64,000 nucleotides of DNA, taken from contig CAWIMW010000005.1 of assembly GCA_963837365.1 (NCBI GenBank), forward strand, positions 1 to 64,000, given 5' to 3'. Positions 8,896-17,101 of the stretch are shown here, one piece after another. The position numbers were made by a program, and so were the translations under genes. The notes under the pieces were generated by a model. The model ran no database searches. It was not told where the DNA came from and worked only from the letters and a program-made list of their open reading frames with translations. Positions within the stretch are counted from its first letter, which is position 1. Each line of letters begins with the position of its first letter. The DNA comes from CAWBXL01 sp963837365 (GTDB taxonomy: Bacteria; Acidobacteriota; Terriglobia; Terriglobales; Acidobacteriaceae).

Positions 8896-10473
8896 TTAAG
8901 CTTCGGCTTCGGAAGGGGCTACCTCGGCCTGAACCGAGGGCACCATCACACTGACGGGACGCGGGCCCAGTGGTTGGCGGCCAAAGAATCCTTCCTTGGC
9001 CAGCTTGTAAATCGTCCGCCAGTTTTGCGCCACCACTTTTACCCAGGACAGTTTTCCCATCATGGGGAAATAGATTCCGCGGAAACATAGACGGGCGATG
9101 AAGATGTTGATGCGGTAGCCCAAAGGCTGGTCTTCCATCGATTCCACAGCTTGCGCCAAGGCTTCCGGGCTGTAGGCGTGCTCCCACCCGTAGCGGACTT
9201 CGCTGTGAGCTTCTTCGATGGTCATCTTTAAGGGCGTGTGCGCCATGGCAAAAGGAATGAATTCTTTCCAGTGTTTGGGACGCGTGAGGCGTCCGGCTAC
9301 TTCCAGGCGCTTATATAAAGGTGTCGCTGGCAGCGGTGTGAGCAGGCCGAAGATCGGCAAGCCTGGGGGCCAGGTGCGAACTTGCTCCAGCGTGCGCTCG
9401 GCTACGCCTACGGTGTCATTGTCCATGCCGAAGATGAAAGAGGTGATGGCGTAGACGTTGCGTTTTGCCAGGCGTTCGAGCACGGCAGCGTACTCGCCGG
9501 GCTTGTTGAATCCTTTATTTACGTCTTTGAGATTGGTGGGGTCGATCGACTCCATGCCGATGAAGACCCATTTGCCGCCGGACTGGGCGATCAGATCGAC
9601 CAATTCTTCGTCGCGCAGTAAGTTGGCGCTGATCTGAGCCACCCAATGGACCTGGGCTTTGGCCGCGATAATGTCTTTCAGCAACGACTTGGTGCGCTTT
9701 ACATTGATGGCGAAATTGTCGTCAATGAAGAAGACCGCGATCTGCCCCTTTTCTTTGCGGGCACGGGCTTTCAGCATCAACAGTTCATTCACTACGCTTT
9801 CGTTGGTGCGGAAGCGGATGGAGTCGCCGAAGAACCCGGTGACGGTGCAAAATTCGCAGCCGTATGGGCAGCCTCGCCCGGATTCGACGGGAACGATGCG
9901 AAAGGTTCCCCAGCCTTCGCCTACACGATCGAGCATTGGTTTGACGATCTTGGGGAGCAGGTTGAATTGGTGTAGGTCGATCGTATTCCAGGGAATGGCC
10001 GGATAATCTTTGAGCGATGGCTTTTTGTCTTTTCCTTCCGCATCAACCGGAGCGTAGATATCTTTGAGCTGGCCGTTGACGGCGTCATTCACAATCTGCG
10101 GCCAGGTTTCGTCGGCTTCGCCTAGAGCTACGGCGTCGCAGTGGCGCGGGCCGCCATCGCGGCCTAACGCTTCGTCGGATTCCTCGGTAACGTGAGGTCC
10201 ACCCATGACGACTGGGACGCCTACAGCGCGAATGGCGTCGGCCATGCGATAGGCCTTGGCGATCATTCTGGTCATGGCGCCGATGCCGACCAGTCCAATA
10301 TTTTGTTCGATGACATACTTGGCGATGCCAGCTTCGTCCATCGGCTGGGCGTTGCCATCGATAAGAAGAACTTCGTGGCCCGCGGGAGTCAGCGACTGGA
10401 GAAGAAACATCCAGAGGTGGGGCATGAAGTTACGAGTTACGCCGTTATCGGGGTTGTAGAGCAGGATTCTCAT
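8896..10473 (-). CDS. B12-binding radical SAM protein
   Basis: About 525 residues. The N-terminal half is a cobalamin-binding Rossmann-like domain (MRILLYNPDNGV..., then VVMGGPHVTEE). The radical SAM core follows, with the cluster motif CPYGCEFC (Cys-x3-Cys-x2-Cys) near residue 215. The C-terminal region with FGLLTPLPATPLYKRLE is typical of class B methylase or BchE-like members. Such enzymes methylate unactivated carbons or rearrange lipids and tetrapyrroles; the substrate cannot be read from sequence. The ATG at 10473 is chosen over a TTG 12 nt upstream. The gene stands alone. Confidence 0.88.
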   Translation of the reverse strand: MRILLYNPDNGVTRNFMPHLWMFLLQSLTPAGHEVLLIDGNAQPMDEAGIAKYVIEQNIGLVGIGAMTRMIAKAYRMADAIRAVGVPVVMGGPHVTEESDEALGRDGGPRHCDAVALGEADETWPQIVNDAVNGQLKDIYAPVDAEGKDKKPSLKDYPAIPWNTIDLHQFNLLPKIVKPMLDRVGEGWGTFRIVPVESGRGCPYGCEFCTVTGFFGDSIRFRTNESVVNELLMLKARARKEKGQIAVFFIDDNFAINVKRTKSLLKDIIAAKAQVHWVAQISANLLRDEELVDLIAQSGGKWVFIGMESIDPTNLKDVNKGFNKPGEYAAVLERLAKRNVYAITSFIFGMDNDTVGVAERTLEQVRTWPPGLPIFGLLTPLPATPLYKRLEVAGRLTRPKHWKEFIPFAMAHTPLKMTIEEAHSEVRYGWEHAYSPEALAQAVESMEDQPLGYRINIFIARLCFRGIYFPMMGKLSWVKVVAQNWRTIYKLAKEGFFGRQPLGPRPVSVMVPSVQAEVAPSEAEA

Positions 10474-10721
10474 GTGAATCCCCAATTCTTGGAATTGCTT
10501 CCAGACTTAAGTGCTTTTAACCCGCGCGGATGACGTCAGTAATCCAGAACCGGGTGCTGATGCCCCACGCATGCTTTCCCGGACAGAAATTAACTGGGAT
10601 GTGTGACTGGGGGATTGTACACCCATTGGGGATGATTCTATTGATTTTTAAGTCAACATCAGTTACGAAGGGACTTCCCGCGGTGGCGCAAATCCAGCTT
10701 GGGAGATATCGCCAGACGGGG

Positions 10722-11751
10722 CTAAACCGGATCGGGGTTACGGCCGTAGGGATTACCGCGCTGGTGCCAATATGGGTACGCGGGAATCGGGTTGCTGGCA
10801 GCGTCGAGGCGCGCTACTTGTTCGGGAGTCAAGTTCCATCCTACGGCGCCCAGGTTCTGGCGGAGTTGTTCCTCATTGCGGGCTCCTATGATTACGTTGG
10901 CTACGGTTGGGCGTTGCAGGAGCCAGTTCAGCGCGATTTGCGGAACGGTCTTGCCGGTGTCTTTCGCGACCTCATCGATCGCATCTACCACCTTGTAAAG
11001 ATATTCGTCGGCTACCGGCGGGCCTTTATCTGAAGTTACCGGCAGGCGGCTTATTGCGGGCTTGGGTTGACCGCGGCGGAGTTTGCCTGTAAGGCGTCCC
11101 CAGCCTAGCGGACTCCAGACCATGGTGCCTACTTTTTCTGCGATGCCCAGCGGCATCAGCTCCCATTCGAAATCGCGCCCGATCAGCGAATAGTAGGACT
11201 GCTGCGAGATATAGCGCGGCCAGCCGTATTTGTCGGAGATGGCCAGCGACTTCATCAGGTGCCAGCCGGAATAGTTGGAGCAGGCGATGTACCGCACCTT
11301 TCCGGATTGCACCAAGTTATTCAATGTGTTCATGCGTCTCTTCGATAGGGGTGACTGCGTCGAAGGTGTGCATGTGATAGACGTCAATGTGATCGGTGCC
11401 CAGGCGGCGGAGGCTGTCTTCGCAGGCTTTGATCAGGTGATAGCGGGAGGAGCCGGAATCGTTGGGGCCGTCGCTGGTGGGGAATACGGCTTTGGTCGAG
11501 ATGAGGACTTTAGCGCGCCTTCCGGCTATGGCTTTGCCCAGGATTTCTTCGGATGCTCCACTCGAGTAGCCGTTGGCGGTGTCAAAGAAGTGGACGCCTG
11601 CTTCCAGGCAGATGTCTACCAGGCGGGTGGCTTCCTTAACGTCAGTGTTGCCCCAGGCGGCGAAGAAGTCTCCACGTCCACCGAAGGTGCCGCAGCCGAA
11701 ACTTAGTACAGGGACTTTGAGACCGGAGTTGCCTAGTTGTCGGAATTCCAT
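10722..11751 (-). CDS. aldo/keto reductase, frameshifted
   Basis: Two overlapping frames cover one NADPH-dependent aldo/keto reductase. 11751-11317 has the N-terminal part (LGNSGLKVPVLSFGCGTFGG, catalytic FFDTANGYSSGASEEILG). 11387-10722 continues from NTLNNLVQSGKVRYIACSNY through the nucleotide-binding end VANVIIGARNEEQLRQNLG. The frames meet near 11335, where one extra base in ACGCATGAAC breaks IEET/NTLNN. Joined length is about 342 residues, normal for the family. The cause is probably a sequence error, although recent inactivation is possible. Confidence 0.8.
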
Positions 11752-11814
11752 AGGTTTTTCACAGGAGTGGCGTCAAATCCACATCCCAATAAATATAACG
11801 GATGTCGAGTTGCT

Positions 11815-12519
11815 TCACATCCAGCTATGTGAGGAATGGATGTAGTGCGAGATGGCCAGTACATCCATAAACATGTGGGCGAAGATGACAGGAAGAATGC
11901 GCCGTTTGCTGACGTAGTACCACGTTAACAAGGAAAAACAGACGCCTAGCAGGAAAGCGTTAAACAGACCCTGGTAGAGATGATAGGACGTTTGCAACAC
12001 CACGCTGGCAATGGCGGCGATTTTAGTCGATGCGTAAATTTCTTCGACTTCGGTAATTAGATAGGCCCGGACCAGCAGTTCCTCGTAAAAAGGATTAATT
12101 AGTGCGAACAAGAACGAGAGGGCTGCGGAAGTATTGCCGAAGAGGGAGGCCCTGAAGTCCCAGGGTTGGGAAAACCAATGGCCAGTCGCGATGCGGTAAG
12201 AAGTTTGCAAGAACTGCCATGCCAACAGAATCGCCAGATTCGTTCCCAGGAAGAGTAGTATCGAATGTCCAATATCCTTAAAGCTCGGCGTCGAGAATAG
12301 TCCGATGCTTTTGAACTTTCGTCCCTGTCTTGCCAATATCCAAGCTAATGCACTGAGAGCACAGAGCTCGTAAGCCGTCTTGAAAATAAGCCGACCGTTG
12401 GTCGCCGGGCCAGGCCGCCAAGCTCCTGAAAAGATGACCAGGGAATTTATAACGGGAAGGACGAAAGCAAATGCCAGCACTCCGTAAAATTGAACTTTGC
12501 GGGACAAGATAGGTTTCAT
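11815..12519 (-). CDS. CPBP-family intramembrane metalloprotease
   Basis: A 234-residue protein with at least six hydrophobic segments. It carries the CPBP/CAAX (Abi) protease motifs: YEELLVRAYL (EExxxR), a His in SYHLYQG, and HMFMDV (HxxxD) near the C-terminus. Bacterial members cleave prenylated or small membrane peptides, or act in bacteriocin immunity; the target here is unknown. It lies 63 bp upstream of the aldo/keto reductase on the same strand. Confidence 0.85.
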   Translation of the reverse strand: MKPILSRKVQFYGVLAFAFVLPVINSLVIFSGAWRPGPATNGRLIFKTAYELCALSALAWILARQGRKFKSIGLFSTPSFKDIGHSILLFLGTNLAILLAWQFLQTSYRIATGHWFSQPWDFRASLFGNTSAALSFLFALINPFYEELLVRAYLITEVEEIYASTKIAAIASVVLQTSYHLYQGLFNAFLLGVCFSLLTWYYVSKRRILPVIFAHMFMDVLAISHYIHSSHSWM

Positions 12520-12765
12520 GCGAGAAGAGCTTCGATCGCTTGAGTGTGGCTTATGCTTTCCTGCAGATACAAGTGACTCTTGTGAGACTTACCCTTGCCA
12601 CACGTTACTCGGTAGCTGTGCGCATGATCACAGAAATGAAGTGCGGGTGGTGATAGGTTTGGTGTAGACCCGGGTGTCGTCCGACAGTCAGCACTCAACC
12701 TCCGCATCCAAGCAGGCGAGAGCGTGGCGACGCCCGGCATGTTTTTTTCGATATGGTTCTTGTTC

Positions 12766-13185
12766 CTAGTTCTGTACTTTGATCGCGGCCAGCGCCTTGA
12801 TGATCCCAATATCCTTCTCATCCGAGACCTGAATACGGATTGCGGTTCCCTCGGGATAGCGCTTGGCTTCAGCAATCATCTTCAATACCGGCTTGGGCAA
12901 CCCGCTTTGCCGGGCGGCTTTGATTGCCTTATCACCGAGAATGAGCGCGACTCGAAACGATCCCCGTAATGGAGCCAGGTAGATGATGTTGCGCTTTTTT
13001 CGTTTCAGGCGCAGGGCCCAACCTGTCTTGGGGGAATACGAGTTCCACTCCTGACCATCCAACTCGAGTTCCTCCGATAGGCCGGCGACCAACGCATCCC
13101 AGAGTTTCTTGCTGGCCCCAAGTGTGGCAGCCAGTTGGGCCTCAGTTGGTTTGGCTAGTTTGCCGATGAATGCGTTGGTGGCCAT
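12766..13185 (-). CDS. DUF3788-type protein
   Basis: A 139-residue cytoplasmic protein. The ATG at 13185 (MATNAFIGKLAKPTE) is preferred to the ATG at 13209 because AAGGAG precedes it by 5 nt. The pattern of KPTEAQLAATLG, ELDGQEWNSYSPKTGWALRL and the basic RKKRNIIYLAP strand fits the DUF3788 family, which resembles YdhG/YjbR-like small fold proteins. Function is unknown. Confidence 0.7.
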   Translation of the reverse strand: MATNAFIGKLAKPTEAQLAATLGASKKLWDALVAGLSEELELDGQEWNSYSPKTGWALRLKRKKRNIIYLAPLRGSFRVALILGDKAIKAARQSGLPKPVLKMIAEAKRYPEGTAIRIQVSDEKDIGIIKALAAIKVQN

Positions 13186-13261
13186 AGTTTCTCCTTGGTG
13201 CGAACACACACTACTCGCCGCCCAGCCAGCTGGCCTGAACTTCCCTGCGATAGTTAAGAAT

Positions 13262-13426
13262 TCAGCTCTTCCGTGAAGTCACGGCGAAGAACTCTGCAAC
13301 CTCCTGCTCAACATTCTTACTGCCACAATGTGGGCACTTGATCTGATCGCGATCGTGTTCAGCCAGGGTAAGAACTTCTTCGAACGATTTGTGACAATCT
13401 TTGCAGATATAGTCGTAGACCGGCAT
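13262..13426 (-). CDS. FmdB-family zinc ribbon protein (54 aa)
   Basis: A short frame starting MPVYDYICKDCHKSFEEV and carrying two Cys-x2-Cys knuckles (Cys8/Cys11 and Cys31/Cys34, IKCPHCGSKNV). It has the exact layout of FmdB-type putative regulatory zinc ribbons (PF09723). GGAGG lies 6 nt before the ATG. The role of the family is poorly known; it is often linked to small-amide metabolism or translation. The frame is easy to miss because of its size. Confidence 0.85.
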   Translation of the reverse strand: MPVYDYICKDCHKSFEEVLTLAEHDRDQIKCPHCGSKNVEQEVAEFFAVTSRKS

Positions 13427-13573
13427 AGAGACCTCCAAACCAGAGTTGAGAACTCTGTTTTTGGCTTTTGCGGTCCTTATACACCTCTTTCAGAATATCT
13501 GGCTGTGATCCTGCGCACTGAGCTCGAGATTCCAGGTCGCAGCCTGCGTAAATCGCACGGTGTGGAAGGCGGA

Positions 13574-13611
13574 CAAAAAAATGAGCCACGCTGCTAGTCG
13601 CAGCGTGGCTC
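13574..13611 (-). terminator. strong rho-independent terminator
   Basis: On the minus strand, a perfect 12-bp stem (GAGCCACGCTGC / GCAGCGTGGCTC, 5-nt loop) is followed by a seven-T run. It lies 14 bp past the stop of the gene at 13626-14618. Confidence 0.92.
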
Positions 13612-13625
13612 TTACTCGAACCCAA

Positions 13626-14618
13626 CTATTGATTGTTTGGGTTGGAAGGTTCAATCGCAGGAGTGGTCGTGGTTGCCGCTGTGGTAGCTGTGGCTGCGAC
13701 CGCCGACGAGGTTGTGCTGCTCTCTGCCGCCTCTGTAGGAGCGATTACTGGTTTGATCTTCACAGTAGCCAGCATCCATTGCAGCTTGTCGAAGACCTTA
13801 TCGCGATTCACTGGCTTAAGGTCTTTGTTAGTTTCATCCGCAGCGGTCTGCAATCCCAGGGCGAACTCGTAGCAGACGTTGTTCTGATAGAGGTGATAGT
13901 AGTGGGCGTTGGCTTGCAGTGAGCCGTCGCTTACCACGTCATCCATTTCGGTGTAATCCGTTCCAGCAACGTTGACCGTGGATGGGTCGTTGGACATGTT
14001 GTCCAGGTCGCTCTTTTCGGGGAAGGCGAACTGGTTGCACTCGTCGGCAGTCATCTTTGGGTTCACGTTCACGGTGAAGAAAGCTGACTCGAAATCGGTC
14101 CCGGAATAGAGCTTTTCTGGGAGCTCGATGGTGGATAGGGTCATTCCACCCGGTTGCGCGAAATTCATGGCCTCTGATGCGGCGTTGGTCTGCTGCGAGT
14201 CGGTCTCCTCACCTTCTTTTACCGTGTAGTGGACCGGATAACGGAATGACAATCCGTAGTCTTTGCTCTTGAATGTGACCAGCTTGTGCTGGCGTGGGCT
14301 CTTCTTGGCTGTTTTGGTTGCCGGTGCGGGAGACGGGGTTGGGGCCGGGGTCACGGCGGGGGTTGCCGGCTGAGTCATTGCCGTAGCTGGATTGGCTACC
14401 CCGTTGGTTTTGCTTTTTGAGCAGCCGTTGGTGCCGATGGTGAAAGTTGCGATCAGCGTGGCCGCCATGAACGAGCCTACGATGGCTGCGGCCTTGGCTC
14501 CGCCGTGCTGCGGTTTGTTGTTGGGTTTCCCCGGCATTGGTTTAGTGCTGGGAGTTGGTCTTGGTGCTGGCTTGCTATTGCTGTTGCCGTTCAAATCGAG
14601 TTGGGTGAAGTTTGACAT
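13626..14618 (-). CDS. membrane-anchored protein of unknown function
   Basis: A 330-residue protein. A Pro/Asn/Lys-rich cytoplasmic head (about 42 residues) leads into one membrane helix, AAAIVGSFMAATLIATF, ending at a Cys, then a Thr/Ala/Pro-rich linker. A globular extracytoplasmic domain (about residues 110-285, starting FKSKDYGLSFRYPVHYTVKEG) follows, and then a low-complexity Thr/Ala tail. The SFRYPVHYTV segment recalls PsbP-like lipoprotein domains, but this is weak. GGAGG precedes the ATG and it ends in its own terminator. Confidence 0.65.
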   Translation of the reverse strand: MSNFTQLDLNGNSNSKPAPRPTPSTKPMPGKPNNKPQHGGAKAAAIVGSFMAATLIATFTIGTNGCSKSKTNGVANPATAMTQPATPAVTPAPTPSPAPATKTAKKSPRQHKLVTFKSKDYGLSFRYPVHYTVKEGEETDSQQTNAASEAMNFAQPGGMTLSTIELPEKLYSGTDFESAFFTVNVNPKMTADECNQFAFPEKSDLDNMSNDPSTVNVAGTDYTEMDDVVSDGSLQANAHYYHLYQNNVCYEFALGLQTAADETNKDLKPVNRDKVFDKLQWMLATVKIKPVIAPTEAAESSTTSSAVAATATTAATTTTPAIEPSNPNNQ

Positions 14619-14784
14619 TGTTGCCTCCGATGCTGGGTCCTCCCAGTCGGTGGAGGTAAATGCAGGAGTGGTGCCACAAGAAATATGTTGATTTTATTGC
14701 AGTTAGGGGTTGCCCGTCGTGGATTGGGAAACACTATGTCCTGGGCAAGACACAGTTGCTCTCCGTCAATCTCTGTGTCCGTAG

Positions 14785-14815
14785 CCTGTCCTGAGCGAAG
14801 TCGAAGGGACACCGA
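14785..14815. repeat. CCTGAGCGAAGTCGAAGG dispersed repeat, copy A
   Basis: GCCTGTCCTGAGCGAAGTCGAAGGG. A diverged copy (GCCTGCCCTGAGCGAGCCCAAAGG) lies at 15578-15606. The two bracket the broken Rhs cassette. Confidence 0.5.
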
Positions 14816-14822
14816 AAACAAT

Positions 14823-15096
14823 CGGAAACTCGCCTTGAAAGTGTTACAGAAAAGGGGACCGCTCAGTCCAGTGCCGGGTGCTATTGAAAAATATTTTCCC
14901 TACGATACAACTGGAAAGATCAGACCCAACTACGAATGTACTACCATCTCAAAAAGCGAGTGTGTCGAAAAGTGTATTCAACGAAAAGCCAAAAAGTGCG
15001 ATTAAGAAGCCACCGAACTACGACCTAGGAAAATATCAGTGTGACAATTGGGTTAGCGACATTACCCAGCAATGCCAAAAGGAATGTCAGAAGTGA
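14823..15096 (+). pseudogene. probable Rhs-type toxin C-terminal tip, frameshifted
   Basis: Two adjoining frames give one plausible Cys-rich domain. The first ends FPYDTTGKIRPNYECTTISK then SECVEKCIQRKAKKCD. The second continues KKPPNYDLGKYQCDNWVSDI and TQQCQKECQK. They join if one T is dropped near 15003. There is no upstream start, signal or Rhs core, so it looks like a detached toxin tip. An Rhs repeat fragment at 15430-15575 and a small membrane protein between them support this reading. The GKYQCDNWVSD stretch weakly recalls NlpC/P60-like cysteine domains. No activity is assigned. Confidence 0.4.
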
Positions 15097-15103
15097 GGAG
15101 AGC

Positions 15104-15373
15104 ATGAAAAAACCAGCGGATTCCATCATTCTTTCAATCATCAACCTTGCCCTTTTAGGCTTGGCGTGGGTTGGAAAATTGACACACGTGGGATGCTGTA
15201 GCATTGGACAGCCGGCCGGGATTCTTGTACTGGTCATCGTTCCGATCGTTTTGCTACTTACGTTTGTATCTATTGTCAAGGACGTGATACGGGCGAGTAC
15301 GCGTGTCCAGGCTATATTTGCCCTGTTGTTGTCGATCCCAGTAGGTGTAATGATTTTTTCGATTAGGTACTGA
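15104..15373 (+). CDS. small three-helix membrane protein, candidate immunity protein
   Basis: An 89-residue hydrophobic protein with three predicted membrane segments (ILSIINLALLGLAWVG, ILVLVIVPIVLLLTFVSI, AIFALLLSIPVGVMIFSI). GAGGAG precedes the ATG. It starts 7 bp after the stop of the toxin-tip-like frame, the spacing expected for a cognate immunity gene in a polymorphic toxin cassette. No family is recognised, and the immunity role rests on position alone. Confidence 0.45.
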   Translation: MKKPADSIILSIINLALLGLAWVGKLTHVGCCSIGQPAGILVLVIVPIVLLLTFVSIVKDVIRASTRVQAIFALLLSIPVGVMIFSIRY

Positions 15374-15429
15374 CAATTTAGGGATAGACAGATTGGAGTG
15401 CACCCCAATTCTGACTGCACGAGAAAGCG

Positions 15430-15575
15430 AACAAACCCAGCTTCCCCTATGACTCCCGCGGACGCCGCACTTCGGTCACCGACCAGCTCGGCCACCTCAC
15501 CAGCTACACCTACGATGACGCCGACCGCCTTACCCAAAGTCACCGACGCCGCCAGCCATGACACCCTCTACTCCG
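15430..15575 (+). pseudogene. orphan Rhs/YD-repeat fragment
   Basis: One frame reads YDSRGRRTSVTDQLGHLTSY followed by TYDDADRLTQ, a textbook Rhs/YD repeat. It then needs a shift to continue VTDAASHDTLYS. There is no start codon or core before it. The fragment lies downstream of the tip and immunity genes, as displaced Rhs cores do in rearranged polymorphic toxin loci. Confidence 0.75.
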
Positions 15576-15604
15576 GAGCCTGCCCTGAGCGAGCCCAAAG
15601 GGAA

Positions 15605-15746
15605 TGGCGGCTTCGCCTCCGATTCCCAGTGAAGAAAGTTTGATTCCGGCCGCGAAGTGCGGGGCGCTGGCGGTTTCCTGTTGGGCCTGGCATACGGCAT
15701 TCGCCAGGATTATCGCGACTACGATCCGCAGAAGTTTTGCACTCAT
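15605..15746 (-). pseudogene. N-terminal fragment of a secreted beta-barrel-like protein
   Basis: From ATG 15746 a signal peptide (LLRIVVAIILANAVCQAQ) leads into HFAAGIKLSSLGIGGEAAIP, resembling the first strands of an outer-membrane barrel. The frame then runs into the dispersed repeat at 15578-15606 and antisense Rhs sequence. It is a gene cut short by the rearrangement that placed the Rhs fragment here. Confidence 0.5.
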
Positions 15747-15863
15747 GAATGCTCCAGATGGACTCTGGGCATTGTCGAAGATGAGAATTTCAGGCTCAAG
15801 TTACATCTGACTTAGGTGAGTTAGGGATAATCGCGTTGGCCCATATTGGAATTGGCAGGGTTA

Positions 15864-16523
15864 TCATTCGAACTGTTTGCGGAATTCGGCGAGCTGTTGT
15901 TTTAGAGATGCGATTTCGGCTCTTAGTTCGGCAACTTCGGTTTCTAGTGTTGCCATTCGGCTCGATTCGCTCGCGGACGGGGCAAGCCGCATTTCCACAC
16001 GGCTTGTTTCTATTGCTACGTCTGCTATTTCCCCTGCTAACAAGTGTGCATAGCGGTTTTCTTTTGTGCCAGGCTGGCGGGAGAGCATTTTTACTAGCGG
16101 CGGGTCTCGCTGGATCAGGCGTTGGAGCGTGGATTGGACGTCATCCAGAGTTTCGAAGTGGTGCATACGGTCGGTGCGGCCGCGAAGTTCGCCGGGGGTT
16201 TGCGGGCCTCGCAGCAGCATGACGCAAAAGACGGCGATTTCTCCCCGGGTGAAGTTGAAGATTTCCTGGAGCCAGTGTTCGTATTTGGTGACCCGGCTGT
16301 CGGCTCCCCGGGCTGGGCCGGCCATGCGTTTTTCCTGAAGACTGCTCAGGGCCTGGCGGACTGTTTCTTCATCCAGGTTGGTTACTGGTTCGCGGTTGTT
16401 TTTTTGATTGCAGGCGTTGACCAGGGCGTTGAGGGAGAGCGGGTAGTAGTCGGGCGTGGTGATGTCTTTTTCCACCAGAGAGCCGAGGACGCGGACTTCT
16501 GTGTTTGTCAGTGTGAAGTTCAA
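15864..16523 (-). CDS. yceH: YceH-family (DUF480) protein
   Basis: A 219-residue protein of the UPF0502/YceH family with two winged-helix domains. The start NTEVRVLGSLVEKDITTPDY and the block YPLSLNALVNACNQKNNREP are diagnostic. A C-terminal coiled coil (MATLETEVAELRAEIASLKQ) resembles the heptad tail of many members. The cellular role is unsettled. It is a single gene on the minus strand. Confidence 0.92.
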   Translation of the reverse strand: MNFTLTNTEVRVLGSLVEKDITTPDYYPLSLNALVNACNQKNNREPVTNLDEETVRQALSSLQEKRMAGPARGADSRVTKYEHWLQEIFNFTRGEIAVFCVMLLRGPQTPGELRGRTDRMHHFETLDDVQSTLQRLIQRDPPLVKMLSRQPGTKENRYAHLLAGEIADVAIETSRVEMRLAPSASESSRMATLETEVAELRAEIASLKQQLAEFRKQFE

Positions 16524-16585
16524 GATGATTTCCGTGGGAGCATTTTATCGCGGCGGAGGCTTGCGTGTTCGTTCCCACACAGATA

Positions 16586-16607
16586 AAGGCCGCCACCAGG
16601 CGGCCTT
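16586..16607 (-). terminator. terminator of small lipoprotein gene
   Basis: Perfect 9-bp arms AAGGCCGCC / GGCGGCCTT with a 4-nt loop, 23 bp past the stop codon at 16631 on the minus strand. Confidence 0.75.
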
Positions 16608-16630
16608 GGGAGTGCTTAAGCAAACTTTCT

Positions 16631-16936
16631 TTAGTGATGATTGTGGTCGCGGTCATGGTCGCGGTCGTTGTCATGATCATGATTGTGCCGCCACCCCCAA
16701 TATGCTTTTTGATCATCCTTGTCTAGTTTGCGGAACTCACGATGCGGGTCGCGATGCGTCTCGATGACCCACTGTTGGTAGTAAACATTCTCGTGGCCAT
16801 CAAAACGGTGGTAGTCGTGATCGTACGGGTCGTAGGCCCGGTAGTAGTGGTGCTCTGCGCAACCCACAGTAGCCAGCGGCAAAGTCAGTGCACCGGCTAG
16901 AAGAAATAGACCCAAGTACTTTTTTTTGTGTTGCAT
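16631..16936 (-). CDS. His/Asp-rich small lipoprotein
   Basis: The product is 101 residues if read from ATG 16936, which has GGAG 6 nt upstream; ATGs at 16942 and 16948 are in frame. The signal peptide KKYLGLFLLAGALTLPLATV is followed by a lipobox-like Gly-Cys. The mature part is Tyr/His/Asp-rich and ends in a repeated His-Asp tail (RHNHDHDNDRDHDRDHNHH), suggesting metal binding or a disordered envelope protein. A much longer frame reaching upstream to 17614 is a shadow. Confidence 0.7.
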   Translation of the reverse strand: MQHKKKYLGLFLLAGALTLPLATVGCAEHHYYRAYDPYDHDYHRFDGHENVYYQQWVIETHRDPHREFRKLDKDDQKAYWGWRHNHDHDNDRDHDRDHNHH

Positions 16937-17101
16937 AGTCATCTCCATGAAAATCAGTTCTTCGGCCACAATATTGGTTGCGGGTGGCGGCTTCCAAGTT
17001 GCTTGGTCAGCTAAGTGGTAAGGGGAGAAGCAATTACCGGGAGATCCGGGGACTCGATATTCGTTTTGTCTCGGCGCAGCTAGCGTGGTATTGTTCCGGC
17101 C

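Noticed and set aside
12516..12875. 119-codon minus-strand frame between CPBP protease and DUF3788 genes
   Set aside because: Ser/Arg-rich translation, no ribosome binding site, partly overlaps the DUF3788 gene.
14685..14822. Upstream part of the Rhs-tip-like frame as part of the toxin
   Set aside because: It translates the dispersed CCTGAGCGAAG repeat (ACPERSRRDTEN), so it is intergenic rather than coding.
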